Assembly: GCF_018614775.1 (NCBI RefSeq)
Contig: NZ_JAGGOF010000034.1
Coordinates: 1-41,132, forward strand
Origin: Pseudomonas fluorescens
GTDB lineage: Bacteria; Pseudomonadota; Gammaproteobacteria; Pseudomonadales; Pseudomonadaceae
Length of the DNA: 41,132 nt
Direction of reading: 5' to 3'
This document shows, piece by piece, positions 8,911 to 16,097 of this stretch (the stretch's first letter is position 1; each line of letters begins with the position of its first letter). The notes under the pieces were generated by a model that was not told the DNA's origin, did no database searches, and worked only from the letters and a program-made list of their open reading frames with translations. The position numbers were made by a program, and so were the translations under genes.

Positions 8911-8931
8911 CAACAGTTTTACATACTGTTG
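8911..8931. promoter_or_regulatory. Operator-like inverted repeat before the helicase operon
   Basis: CAACAGT-N7-ACTGTTG is a perfect 7-bp dyad, 33 bases before the first helicase ATG. It is where a repressor would cover the promoter. It is not a LexA box, whose half-sites read CTGT...ACAG (the reverse order). The remainder of the 8879-9046 gap shows nothing clear. Confidence 0.4.
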
Positions 8932-9046
8932 AAGCCGAGAGCGAGCATTGTGGATCCAAAATCCGCTGTCGTTTGGGGCGAGTCTCAGATGATCACAAGG
9001 GTAGCTTGGCAGGTTCCTTACAGATCTTTTGTCCAAGCTGCACGGA

Positions 9047-10057
9047 TTAACGCCCCTCCAGCAACTGCCCCGCCTGATCCAGCAACGCCAGCGGATCCTT
9101 GGTCTTGTGGATATCCACCGACAACAACTGCCGAAACCGCCGCGCACCTGGGAAACCCGTACCCAGCCCAAGCACATGACGGGTGATGTGATGCATTGCG
9201 CCACCGGTGGCCAGATGATCGGCGATATACGGCCGCAGCTGCGCCAGCGCCTCGGCCCGGCTGATGACCGGCGCGGTGCTGCCGAACAGCTGTTGATCCA
9301 CCTCGGCCAGCAGGTACGGATTGTGATACGCCTCGCGGCCCAGCATCACACCGTCGAATGTTTGCAAGTGCGCGTGACAGGCCTCCAGCGTTTTGATCCC
9401 GCCGTTGAGCACGATCTCCAGCTCCGGAAAGTCCGCTTTCAACCGTGCCACCACGTCATAACGCAGCGGCGGGATGTCGCGGTTCTCCTTCGGCGACAAG
9501 CCTTCCAGAATCGCAATCCGCGCATGCACGGTAAAACTGGTACAGCCGGCCTCCCGCACCGTCCCCACGAAGTCGCACAACTGCTCGTAACTGTCGCGCC
9601 CGTTGATGCCGATCCGATGCTTGACCGTTACCGGAATCGACACCGCATCACGCATCGCCTTCACACAATCAGCCACCAACCCCGGATGCCCCATCAGGCA
9701 AGCGCCGATCATATTGTTCTGCACCCGGTCGCTGGGGCAGCCAACGTTGAGGTTCACCTCGTCATAGCCGTGCTCCTGAGCCATGCGCGCGCAAGCAGCC
9801 AGATCGACCGGCATGCTGCCGCCCAGTTGAAGGGCCAGCGGGTGCTCAGATTCGTGGTGGCGCAGGAAGCGCTCGTGGTCACCGTTGAGCAGGGCGCCGG
9901 TGGTGACCATTTCGGTGTAGAGCAGGGCGTGTTTGGACAGGATGCGTAGGAAGTAGCGGCAGTGGGCGTCGGTCCAATCCATCATGGGGGCCACGCTGAA
10001 GCGCCGAGACAGCGTAGGCCGCGTATTTACTGGGCTAAGGCTCTGTTTATCTAGCAT
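9047..10057 (-). CDS. dusA: tRNA-dihydrouridine(20/20a) synthase DusA, N-terminus rebuilt by prophage insertion
   Basis: A 336-aa flavoenzyme that reduces U20/U20a of tRNA to dihydrouridine with NADPH. Family blocks are RRFSVAPMMDWTD (residues 18-30), YTEMVTTGALL, LQLGGS, catalytic Cys107 in NLNVGCPSDRVQ, TVKHRIGI, and FTVHARIAILEGLSPKENR. Residues from about 15 onward are normal DusA. The first residues, start codon and upstream DNA lie at the prophage border and are probably supplied by the element. The frame stays open to 10162 without a clear ribosome site, so the true start is uncertain: ATG 10057 gives a family-like length but only a weak TTGAG before it. The gene ends 168 bases from the helicase operon. 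Confidence 0.92.
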   Translation of the reverse strand: MLDKQSLSPVNTRPTLSRRFSVAPMMDWTDAHCRYFLRILSKHALLYTEMVTTGALLNGDHERFLRHHESEHPLALQLGGSMPVDLAACARMAQEHGYDEVNLNVGCPSDRVQNNMIGACLMGHPGLVADCVKAMRDAVSIPVTVKHRIGINGRDSYEQLCDFVGTVREAGCTSFTVHARIAILEGLSPKENRDIPPLRYDVVARLKADFPELEIVLNGGIKTLEACHAHLQTFDGVMLGREAYHNPYLLAEVDQQLFGSTAPVISRAEALAQLRPYIADHLATGGAMHHITRHVLGLGTGFPGARRFRQLLSVDIHKTKDPLALLDQAGQLLEGR

Positions 10058-10060
10058 TTT
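9975..10060. other. Probable prophage attachment site (host-prophage junction) in dusA 5' end
   Basis: A known family of integrases inserts into the 5' end of dusA and restores the reading frame. The adjoining integrase and the point where DusA similarity fades place the junction here, near the codons for SRRFSVAPMMDW. The exact core cannot be fixed because the other copy is outside the window. Confidence 0.5.
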
Positions 10061-10115
10061 ACTCAACGTGTTCTGGGCGTGATTTGGGGCGTTTTCAGGC
10101 GTTTTTGGAGGCTCG

Positions 10116-10153
10116 GTGGTACGATGTACCACTCGAAAACTGACGCGTACCAC
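10116..10153. promoter_or_regulatory. GTACCAC repeats in front of int
   Basis: GTGGTAC-GAT-GTACCAC (10116-10132) is a perfect 7-bp dyad. A third GTACCAC follows at 10147-10153, ending 7 bases before the int ATG. This could be integrase or excisionase arm sites, or an operator controlling int. Confidence 0.45.
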
Positions 10154-10160
10154 TTTTGAC

Positions 10161-11312
10161 ATGGCGACTATCAGGGCAAGAAAACTGGCGGATGGGTCTG
10201 TTAGCTACACGGCTCAGATCCGCATCAAGCGCGACGGAGTGCAAGTCTACCAAGAGAGCCAGACCTTCGCCCGGAAACAGGCGGCGCAGGCCTGGGCACG
10301 CAAGCGTAGATCCGAACTGGATGAACCTGGTGCGATTGAGCGGGCGAGTCGCGTAGGTGTCACGCTCAAAGACATGATTGACCAGTACCTGATCGAAGTT
10401 GAGAAAGCCCGGCCGCTGGGCAAAACCAAACGCGCAACCCTTACGGCCATCGGCGCAACGTATATGGGTAAGCTGGCTGATACGCAGATCAACACGCAAT
10501 GCCTGGTCGATTACGCGCTATGGCGGATGAGCCCCGAAGGTGGGGGCGTCCAGGCGCAGACAGCCGGCAACGACCTGGCGCACCTCGGCGCCGTGCTTTC
10601 CATCGGCAAAGACGCGTGGGGTTATCAGCTTGACCCTATGGCCATGGGGGCCGCAAGGCGCGTGCTGCGTAAGCTCGGCTACAACTTGAAGAGCCGGGAG
10701 CGTGACCGCCGCCCTACGCTGGACGAGCTGGGGAAGCTCATGAAGCATTACCAGGACATGCAGGCCCGGCGCCGAAGCATTATCAACATGATGAAAGTGG
10801 TGGGCTTTGCCTTGTTCTCGACGCGCCGTCTCGACGAAATCACTCGGATTCGCTGGGATGACCTCGACGAACCTGGCCAGCGCGTCCTGGTGCGAGACAT
10901 GAAGAACCCAGGCCAGAAGATCGGCAATGACGTCTGGTGTTACCTGCCGGATGAGGCATGGCAGATACTTCACTCAATGCCCCAGGCTGGTGACGACATC
11001 TTCCCTTACAGCCCTGAATCGATTTCGACGTCCTGGGCGAAGGCCTGCAAATTCCTCAACATCGAGGACCTGCACTTCCACGACCTTCGTCACGAAGGGG
11101 TAAGCCGCCTGTTTGAAATGGACTGGGATATTCCCCGAGTGGCAAGCGTCTCGGGACACAGGGATTGGAATTCGCTGAGGCGCTACACCCACCTACGTGG
11201 CAAAGGTGATCGCTATGTGAAGTGGGAATGGCACGAAGAGATATTGAAGGCGCCCGTCCAGCTGGGCGCCGCATCAATGAAATGGCTCAATAGGCGTGTT
11301 TTAACCCGTTGA
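10161..11312 (+). CDS. int: dusA-type tyrosine recombinase (prophage integrase)
   Basis: A 383-aa phage integrase. Residues 1-60 are the arm-binding domain (MATIRARKLADGSVSYTAQIR...), about 68-165 the SAM-like core-binding domain, and 185-370 the catalytic domain. The catalytic set is visible: R223 in STRRLDEI, K248 in DMKNPG, H307-x-x-R310 in HDLRHEG, H333 in SGHRDW, and nucleophile Y342 in RRYTHL. Its position, reading away from dusA at the element's end, is that of dusA-site integrases. ATG 10161 is used rather than an upstream in-frame start at 10116, because the arm domain begins there. Its 3' end overlaps the convergent prtN-like gene by 26 bases. Confidence 0.93.
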   Translation: MATIRARKLADGSVSYTAQIRIKRDGVQVYQESQTFARKQAAQAWARKRRSELDEPGAIERASRVGVTLKDMIDQYLIEVEKARPLGKTKRATLTAIGATYMGKLADTQINTQCLVDYALWRMSPEGGGVQAQTAGNDLAHLGAVLSIGKDAWGYQLDPMAMGAARRVLRKLGYNLKSRERDRRPTLDELGKLMKHYQDMQARRRSIINMMKVVGFALFSTRRLDEITRIRWDDLDEPGQRVLVRDMKNPGQKIGNDVWCYLPDEAWQILHSMPQAGDDIFPYSPESISTSWAKACKFLNIEDLHFHDLRHEGVSRLFEMDWDIPRVASVSGHRDWNSLRRYTHLRGKGDRYVKWEWHEEILKAPVQLGAASMKWLNRRVLTR

Positions 11313-11562
11313 GTTGGCAGTGCTCCTTAACCGCCGCGGCGCGCTGAAGATCAAGGTAGATGGCCAGGTCACTGAGGTGGATGCCCTTGGCCGATTTCTG
11401 ACTCGATTCCAGGCGTGTGATCGGGATCTTGATCTGCCCACTCAACACCTTGCGCTGGAACATATCAGGCGTCAGGTGCGTGAAGTAATCCCGACAAACC
11501 AGCTCCAGCGGAATGATCGCCTGGCCATCGTACTGAGCCATCAGGATGAAGGCTGTATTCAT
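11287..11562 (-). CDS. prtN: PrtN-like pyocin/prophage activator
   Basis: A 91-aa protein strongly resembling PrtN, the activator of pyocin genes in P. aeruginosa: MNTAFILMAQYDGQAIIPLE, CRDYFTHLTPDMFQRKVLSG, and SSQKSAKGIHLSDLAIYLD with an RAAAVKE tail. PrtN-type proteins bind DNA and switch on pyocin or prophage genes after DNA damage relieves repression. Here it is the last gene of the leftward early operon and converges on int. GAGGAACC lies just before the ATG. The element also carries Ogr, so which promoters this protein serves is open. I did not find repeated P-box-like sequences that would settle it. Confidence 0.85.
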   Translation of the reverse strand: MNTAFILMAQYDGQAIIPLELVCRDYFTHLTPDMFQRKVLSGQIKIPITRLESSQKSAKGIHLSDLAIYLDLQRAAAVKEHCQLNGLKHAY

Positions 11563-11571
11563 GATGGTTCC

Positions 11572-11823
11572 TCACATACGAAATGATTGATGAGTGAACT
11601 CCGACCGGGTGGCCTGACCTGCCGGTTGTGCGCCGTCAGTCTGTACTTCGCAAACGAACCGGTGCCGCTCCCTGTTAGGTACGCTTAACGCCTCTGTGAG
11701 CCTTGGCACTGCGCCGATGCACTGCTCGTAGGCGTCCGGCCCATCCCAGCGTTGAGCGCGTACCACCTGGCAATCCGTTCGTGTTACGTCGGCGCAAAGG
11801 TAAAGCAGAAGGAAAACGCTCAT
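11572..11823 (-). CDS. Small prophage protein, possibly exported
   Basis: An 83-aa unrecognised protein. It begins MSVFLLLYLCADVTRTDCQVV, a short hydrophobic stretch that could act as a weak signal or anchor sequence, followed by a polar part with three more cysteines. Its ATG overlaps the stop of a 25-aa ORF (ATGA), and GGAGCGG lies 8 bases upstream. It ends 9 bases before prtN, so it belongs to the same leftward operon. No function can be assigned. Confidence 0.5.
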   Translation of the reverse strand: MSVFLLLYLCADVTRTDCQVVRAQRWDGPDAYEQCIGAVPRLTEALSVPNRERHRFVCEVQTDGAQPAGQATRSEFTHQSFRM

Positions 11824-11897
11824 AAGTTGGCCGCTCCGACTTTCAATGCGTTCGTGCTAGCCTCTGCGTCGCTACTGCCTGGGTTCTGTGCTTGCAT
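11820..11897 (-). CDS. 25-aa coupled small ORF / leader peptide
   Basis: A 25-codon ORF (MQAQNPGSSDAEASTNALKV...) that has an excellent AAGGAG 7 bases before its ATG. Its stop overlaps the ATG of the next gene (ATGA). The ribosome site is part of a cassette repeated at 12499. It may be a real microprotein or a leader that couples translation of the 83-aa gene. Confidence 0.45.
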   Translation of the reverse strand: MQAQNPGSSDAEASTNALKVGAANL

Positions 11898-11950
11898 GGT
11901 GCTGCTCCTTAGTAGTGGTAGGTGTCGAGGAGTTGCCGCTCCTCGACACC
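11898..11950 (-). promoter_or_regulatory. Hairpin plus Shine-Dalgarno cassette, copy A
   Basis: In the direction of transcription: a perfect 12-bp stem (GGTGTCGAGGAG / CTCCTCGACACC, 11921-11950) with loop CGGCAA, then TACCACTACT, AAGGAG and the ATG of the 25-aa ORF. It begins 6 bases after the stop of the 68-aa gene. No T-run follows, so it is not a classic terminator. The loop and following bases match copy B at 12499-12534. Confidence 0.6.
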
Positions 11951-11956
11951 GTCTTT

Positions 11957-12163
11957 TCAGGCCGTTCTGGCCAGGTCTTGCTCAATGATCGCTATGACTT
12001 CGTCCCGATCCTTCGCATAAGCGAAAGGCAGCTCACCGCCTGGGCGAGTGATGGGGTAGCGCGCTTCAGGCAACCGGCACTCAGCCACGGTGTAGCCGCT
12101 GTCGCTGATCCAGCAGTTCTGCTGGATTTGCCCGTCCCTGTTGAGTTTCGCTGCCCACTTCAT
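11957..12163 (-). CDS. Small prophage protein (68 aa)
   Basis: A 68-aa unrecognised protein, MKWAAKLNRDGQIQQNCWISD..., with an 'ISDSGYTVAECRLPEARYPIT' segment typical of small beta-rich phage proteins that read a substrate or cover DNA. The C-terminal helix is DRDEVIAIIEQDLARTA. It has no membrane segment. The start overlaps the stop of the DUF7673-like gene by ATGA, so the two are translationally coupled in the early operon. Function unknown. Confidence 0.6.
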   Translation of the reverse strand: MKWAAKLNRDGQIQQNCWISDSGYTVAECRLPEARYPITRPGGELPFAYAKDRDEVIAIIEQDLARTA

Positions 12164-12498
12164 GCCCAGACCCTACGCAGGTCCTGCCAGATTGCTTCGC
12201 CGTCGGGAAAGTAGGTGTGCACCTCCTGCTCGGGGCTGTTATCCAGCCGAAGGACGGCAATGCAGTCGTCGAACAGGCCAGCGTCGAGCCGGCGCAGCTC
12301 GGTCAGGTCAAACGGATGTGCCTGGCCGTTGTACAAACCGAGCAGAAAACGACCGATGACTGCGCTTTGCCCGGTGTCGCGTTGCGCGACCGGCAGCAAG
12401 CGAACCAGCGCGTCGACGCCGGCTTTGCGAATGGCCGGACGCTCGGCCTGGTACTGGAACAACTCGTCAAAGGCATCTTTGAGCGTTTCGTTGTGCAT
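12160..12498 (-). CDS. DUF7673-like protein
   Basis: A 112-aa soluble protein. The core [52 protein letters not shown], followed by EVHTYFPDGEAIWQDL, is a pattern I associate with the DUF7673 family. That family is common on Pseudomonas mobile elements; no function is known. An AAGGAG ribosome site lies 7 bases upstream, within the repeated hairpin cassette. It lies between the primase-helicase gene (58 bases upstream) and the 68-aa gene (ATGA overlap). The family assignment is from memory of the pattern. Confidence 0.65.
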   Translation of the reverse strand: MHNETLKDAFDELFQYQAERPAIRKAGVDALVRLLPVAQRDTGQSAVIGRFLLGLYNGQAHPFDLTELRRLDAGLFDDCIAVLRLDNSPEQEVHTYFPDGEAIWQDLRRVWA

Positions 12499-12534
12499 GG
12501 TGCTTCTCCTTGAGTGGTAGGCGTTGCCGCGCCT
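12499..12534 (-). promoter_or_regulatory. Hairpin plus Shine-Dalgarno cassette, copy B
   Basis: AGGCG/CGCCT stem with the same CGGCAA loop as copy A, then TACCACTC, AAGGAG and ATG 7 bases on. The sequences between loop and ATG are nearly identical in both copies, while the stems differ in sequence but keep pairing. Confidence 0.55.
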
Positions 12535-12556
12535 GATGAGTGTTCTTGTCGAATGG

Positions 12557-15409
12557 TCAGGCCTGGAAGTGCCAGCACTTCACAATGGGCTGCTTGGTGA
12601 TAACCGCGTTGCTGTGCTTGGCCTGGTAAGCCCGTACCGCGCTGTCCGTTGCCTTGTTGATGTCGATCAGCTTTCGAGAGCGGGAGTCCTTCAGCCGCTC
12701 GCGCAGCTCGCTGACGTCGGCGATTTTTTGTCGATGCTCGGCCGCGCACTTCACGAAGTCGTTGAGGTTGATGGCGATGACGTTGTCTTTCTTGCTGTGA
12801 TTCACCACAGGCCCATCGGCGTCGAGGCCCTCCAGGTACTCGTACACTTCCCAGAATTCGGCCACGACAGGATGGTCAGAGCTGATGGAGGCCTGGCGCT
12901 CGATGGCCATGCGAATGATTTGGCTGAAGGTGTTGCTGATCTGCGCATCGGTGAGAGCCACCACCAGCCGAAGGCAATCGAGCAACGCAAGCAATTGGGC
13001 GTGGTTCTTGTTGATGCGCTCGACGCGGATGTAACCGCGTAGCCTGTTGCCGCAATGGGCGCACTCGTTTTGCTCATCCTTGAAGGGCGTATCGCAAGCG
13101 AAGCAATGCGAGTGGAGGCAGCGAAGTTTCGCTTCATAGCTGGACAAACGCTGAGCGAATAGCGCCATGACCTCGGCCTCTTTGCGAACGGCCTGCAACA
13201 CGAAGTTGCTGAGCGTCGTGCCTTCCAAAGCATTGAGTAGGTCGGCAGCGGCGCGACTTTCGGGTGTCACGTTGGGCCGCACAAAGTGCAGTTTGACGAT
13301 CCGGGTCATGATCGCTTCGGAGGCCACCACCGGCGCGTTCTGGCTGATGGCGATCGTTCCCCGAAAGGGCGGCTCATACGTTTCGTTGCCGGCGGTTTTA
13401 ACCCCCTTGGTCGCCAGGGTGCCGCCGCCGTAGTAATCCTTCAGCTCGTCCCATTCAAAAGTTTTGGCGTGCGCCTTGTCTTCGCCGCTTCGGTCGGACT
13501 CCAGTAACACAATGGGCATGCCGGACACCTGGCCCATCAAACGGCTACGACCGGCCTTGGTTGATTTGGAGGGGTCGAAGCCCTCGTACCCGTCGCGCCC
13601 GAATAGCTTCCATAGCAATGTGAGCAGGGTCGTCTTGCCTGCACCGGCTTCACCAGTGGCCTCAAGGAAAGGAAACGACTGGTAGCGATGGCGGATCTGT
13701 TCGGCAAACAGCGAGCCGAACCAAAACGTCAGGGCGACAATCCCCTGTGTACCGAAACACTGCCAGAGCAGATCCAACCACCTTGGATCGTGGTTTTTGC
13801 CATCCCTGGTTAACTGGATCTTCACGCCCTTTTGCAAGCTCTTGAGTTTCAGCTTCCCCAGCTCAAAAAATTCCTCTTCGTTGAGAGTGATCAGTTGGCC
13901 TTCACGCACGGCCACGTCGTTGAAGACGTAGCAGCCGTACTCTCGGCTGTAGCCCACGTAATCAATGGTCTGGACGGTTTTGATGCCGAAAAGCTGGTCC
14001 TTCATGATCTTGTCTAGCTGCTGGCCGCTACCGGTGAACACCGCGCCGGCGCCCATCCCAAGCAGTCTTTTCTTGAACTCGCTGGCCGCCGCGACCTGGC
14101 CGCCCGTGAAGGTGTTCTTCACTGAACCGCCGTCGTGTGGAAAGTCGACGCGGAAGAAGTACCAGGACTCGTCGGTTATCTCGTTGCGCTGGAAATACAG
14201 CGCTTTGGGGAAGCAGTTCGCGATCTCGACCACGCAACCGGACATGCGCAGCGCTTTTTCGCGAATGGCCTTTTCATTGAGCAGTTGGTCTTCCTGTTTG
14301 TCGCTGTCATCGAGCGCCTGTTTGGCGCTGTTGAACTTGGAGATATCCAACTTCCACCAGTACAGGCGGGAGTCGAAACAAAAGTGAAATTCCTCCCGCT
14401 CCCGCCACTGGTACATGAGCAGAGCCTTGTCGCTGGCACTCTCGGCAATCAGCAGCGCGCCCTGATGCCTGGCTTCCTTCAGGTCTTTTTCGATTCGCTG
14501 CGCCCGGGCCTCGTCATCCCCCAAAAACGCCCAGCGTTGATGCAGGTCGTTCCAATCGACCTTGCGCGCATCCGGCTGCGGGATCTGCGCGGCCTCGCAA
14601 ACGAAGCCCAGCTCTCTGGCTTGCTTGACCCAGGACCGGGTGTATTTATGCGCCCCAGGCTCGTTGTCCAGGGCCCATACCAACTTAGGCGGCTTGCCTT
14701 CACAGGCCGCAATCAAGGCCTTCAACGACTCATCAGGAAAGGCGTTCGAGGACAACGCGGCGACCGCAGAAATGCCGTTATGGATAAGCGCTATGGCGTC
14801 GAAAATTCCCTCGACAATCCAAAGCTCTTCCACCTGCAGAACGTCCACACAAGGTGGGCACCACCAGTAACCCTTGTAGCTCTGCTTGGGTTGGAAGCGG
14901 GCTTTCTTCTTGCCGAAGCGTGACGGCTGGTCGATCAGACGTTCCCAATACCCACCATGCTCAAGCGGGAATCGCACCGTGGCCGAGCCGATGTTGAGGT
15001 CACCGTCAAAATAACTTTCTTGGGTGTACCAGCCTTCAATCAGCTCAAGGTGAAAGCCGCGAGCAAAGGTGAGGTACGCCTTGGCGGTAGCGGTAGGCTG
15101 CTCGTTGGTTGCTGGGGCGCGCTTGCTCCAGTCGTCAAACAAATCGGGGTACAGCTCTTTGACGGGAGCCTGGTAACGGCACTTTTCCTCACGCCCGCAG
15201 CGAATGAACCAGGGCTCATCGTGACGGGAGAACAAGCGCTTCTGGTTGCACTGTGGGCAGGTGCCCTTACGCATGTAATGCGTGCCGGCCATATGTTGCA
15301 GGCCATAATCGGGCTCAAGGCGCTGTAGCACGTCAGCGCGCAGCTGATGTTCCATGGGTTTGCGTAGAACAGGTTTCGCACCATGGGAGACGTTGAGTCG
15401 CTTATTCAT
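12557..15409 (-). CDS. Toprim primase-helicase (phage replication protein)
   Basis: A 950-aa replication protein. An N-terminal zinc-binding domain (C51, C54, C71, C77 in CPQCNQKRLF...CGREEKC) is followed by a Toprim domain with E200 in LWIVEGIFDA and the acidic VWALDNE (residues 244-250). A middle region of unknown fold leads to a AAA-type helicase domain: Walker A GEAGAGKTT (586-594), Walker B MPIVLLESDR, sensor GTIAISQNAP. A second cysteine cluster (C764, C769, C772, C783, C786) suggests a C-terminal zinc ribbon. It should prime and unwind prophage DNA at replication. The canonical P2 uses an HUH nickase (gpA) instead, and none is seen here, so the replication module has been swapped. It is the largest gene of the early operon. 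Confidence 0.88.
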   Translation of the reverse strand: MNKRLNVSHGAKPVLRKPMEHQLRADVLQRLEPDYGLQHMAGTHYMRKGTCPQCNQKRLFSRHDEPWFIRCGREEKCRYQAPVKELYPDLFDDWSKRAPATNEQPTATAKAYLTFARGFHLELIEGWYTQESYFDGDLNIGSATVRFPLEHGGYWERLIDQPSRFGKKKARFQPKQSYKGYWWCPPCVDVLQVEELWIVEGIFDAIALIHNGISAVAALSSNAFPDESLKALIAACEGKPPKLVWALDNEPGAHKYTRSWVKQARELGFVCEAAQIPQPDARKVDWNDLHQRWAFLGDDEARAQRIEKDLKEARHQGALLIAESASDKALLMYQWREREEFHFCFDSRLYWWKLDISKFNSAKQALDDSDKQEDQLLNEKAIREKALRMSGCVVEIANCFPKALYFQRNEITDESWYFFRVDFPHDGGSVKNTFTGGQVAAASEFKKRLLGMGAGAVFTGSGQQLDKIMKDQLFGIKTVQTIDYVGYSREYGCYVFNDVAVREGQLITLNEEEFFELGKLKLKSLQKGVKIQLTRDGKNHDPRWLDLLWQCFGTQGIVALTFWFGSLFAEQIRHRYQSFPFLEATGEAGAGKTTLLTLLWKLFGRDGYEGFDPSKSTKAGRSRLMGQVSGMPIVLLESDRSGEDKAHAKTFEWDELKDYYGGGTLATKGVKTAGNETYEPPFRGTIAISQNAPVVASEAIMTRIVKLHFVRPNVTPESRAAADLLNALEGTTLSNFVLQAVRKEAEVMALFAQRLSSYEAKLRCLHSHCFACDTPFKDEQNECAHCGNRLRGYIRVERINKNHAQLLALLDCLRLVVALTDAQISNTFSQIIRMAIERQASISSDHPVVAEFWEVYEYLEGLDADGPVVNHSKKDNVIAINLNDFVKCAAEHRQKIADVSELRERLKDSRSRKLIDINKATDSAVRAYQAKHSNAVITKQPIVKCWHFQA

Positions 15410-15415
15410 CGGGGC

Positions 15416-15649
15416 TTACTTCACTTCGCCGAGACTGTGTTTAAGGGCGCCAATCAGGCGTTTTTGCGCAGCCATCACCGGGAAGGCCGCGAGCAGCGAG
15501 CCATGCCTTAAACCCTCGGGGATCATGCGAAAGCGATCGTCATACCAGTGCTCGTTGAACTGCTGCGCGTAGTGGTTGCGTAGCGCCTGGAGCAGGGCTT
15601 CGGCCTCTTCACGGGGCAGTTGTGCGGTGATGGCGACGTCGATTTCCAT
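15416..15649 (-). CDS. Small prophage protein upstream of primase
   Basis: A 77-aa unrecognised protein starting MEIDVAITAQLPREEAEALL. GAGGTGG lies 6 bases before this ATG, so it is preferred over an in-frame start at 15679. It is a mix of helix and strand with Arg/His patches (HWYDDRFRMIPEGLRHG) and no cysteines. It ends 6 bases before the primase-helicase start, suggesting co-translation and perhaps a helper role in replication; that is inference. Confidence 0.6.
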   Translation of the reverse strand: MEIDVAITAQLPREEAEALLQALRNHYAQQFNEHWYDDRFRMIPEGLRHGSLLAAFPVMAAQKRLIGALKHSLGEVK

Positions 15650-15725
15650 GGTCCACCTCGGATTTCGGGCAAAGCTCACCCAAACCCACGGGAAGCGGGG
15701 CAGGGCAGGTAGTTTTAAAAGGGGA

Positions 15726-16097
15726 TTACTGAGGGTGTTGCTTGAGCGCGGTGTCGCGCTGGGCCAGCAGGGTCTGCGGCAGCAACCTCGCCGGGACCGG
15801 GTAACGCACGTCTGCCCGGGTATCGATCAAGTGCACGACGGTGCTGCCCGGGCTGTCGCCCCAATCCACACCGATCCACTTGCGCTGATTGATAACCTGC
15901 AACTCGGTCCAGGCGCTGTGCACCAGCTTCTGCGCCATGAACACCGGGACTTCCAGCGCCGTGGCCATGTGCCGAACACAGTTTTCATACAGCAGGTCTG
16001 AATCCACCAGGTGCTGCGCTTCGTGCCGTTGCAGATAGGCGAAGGCCGCCCGCTGCATGCTGCTGCGATAATCGTGGTCAAGCTGTTCATGGTTCAT
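15726..16097 (-). CDS. Small prophage protein (123 aa)
   Basis: A 123-aa unrecognised protein. The helical N-terminal half is MNHEQLDHDYRSSMQRAAFAYLQRHE...; the beta-rich second half has WIGVDWGDSPGSTVVHLIDTRADVRYPV. ATG 16097 overlaps the ogr stop (ATGA) with GGAG 8 bases upstream; an upstream GTG at 16106 lacks a ribosome site. It is in the early operon between ogr and the 77-aa gene. No catalytic motif is evident. Confidence 0.65.
   Translation of the reverse strand: MNHEQLDHDYRSSMQRAAFAYLQRHEAQHLVDSDLLYENCVRHMATALEVPVFMAQKLVHSAWTELQVINQRKWIGVDWGDSPGSTVVHLIDTRADVRYPVPARLLPQTLLAQRDTALKQHPQ

Noticed and set aside
8911..8931. LexA (SOS) box before the helicase operon
   Set aside because: Half-sites are in the reverse order (ACAGT...ACTGT) of the CTGT-N8-ACAG consensus.
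11921..11950. Rho-independent terminator for the 68-aa gene
   Set aside because: The stem is strong, but no T-run follows on the minus strand, and a ribosome site and ATG follow at once; better explained as a leader hairpin.
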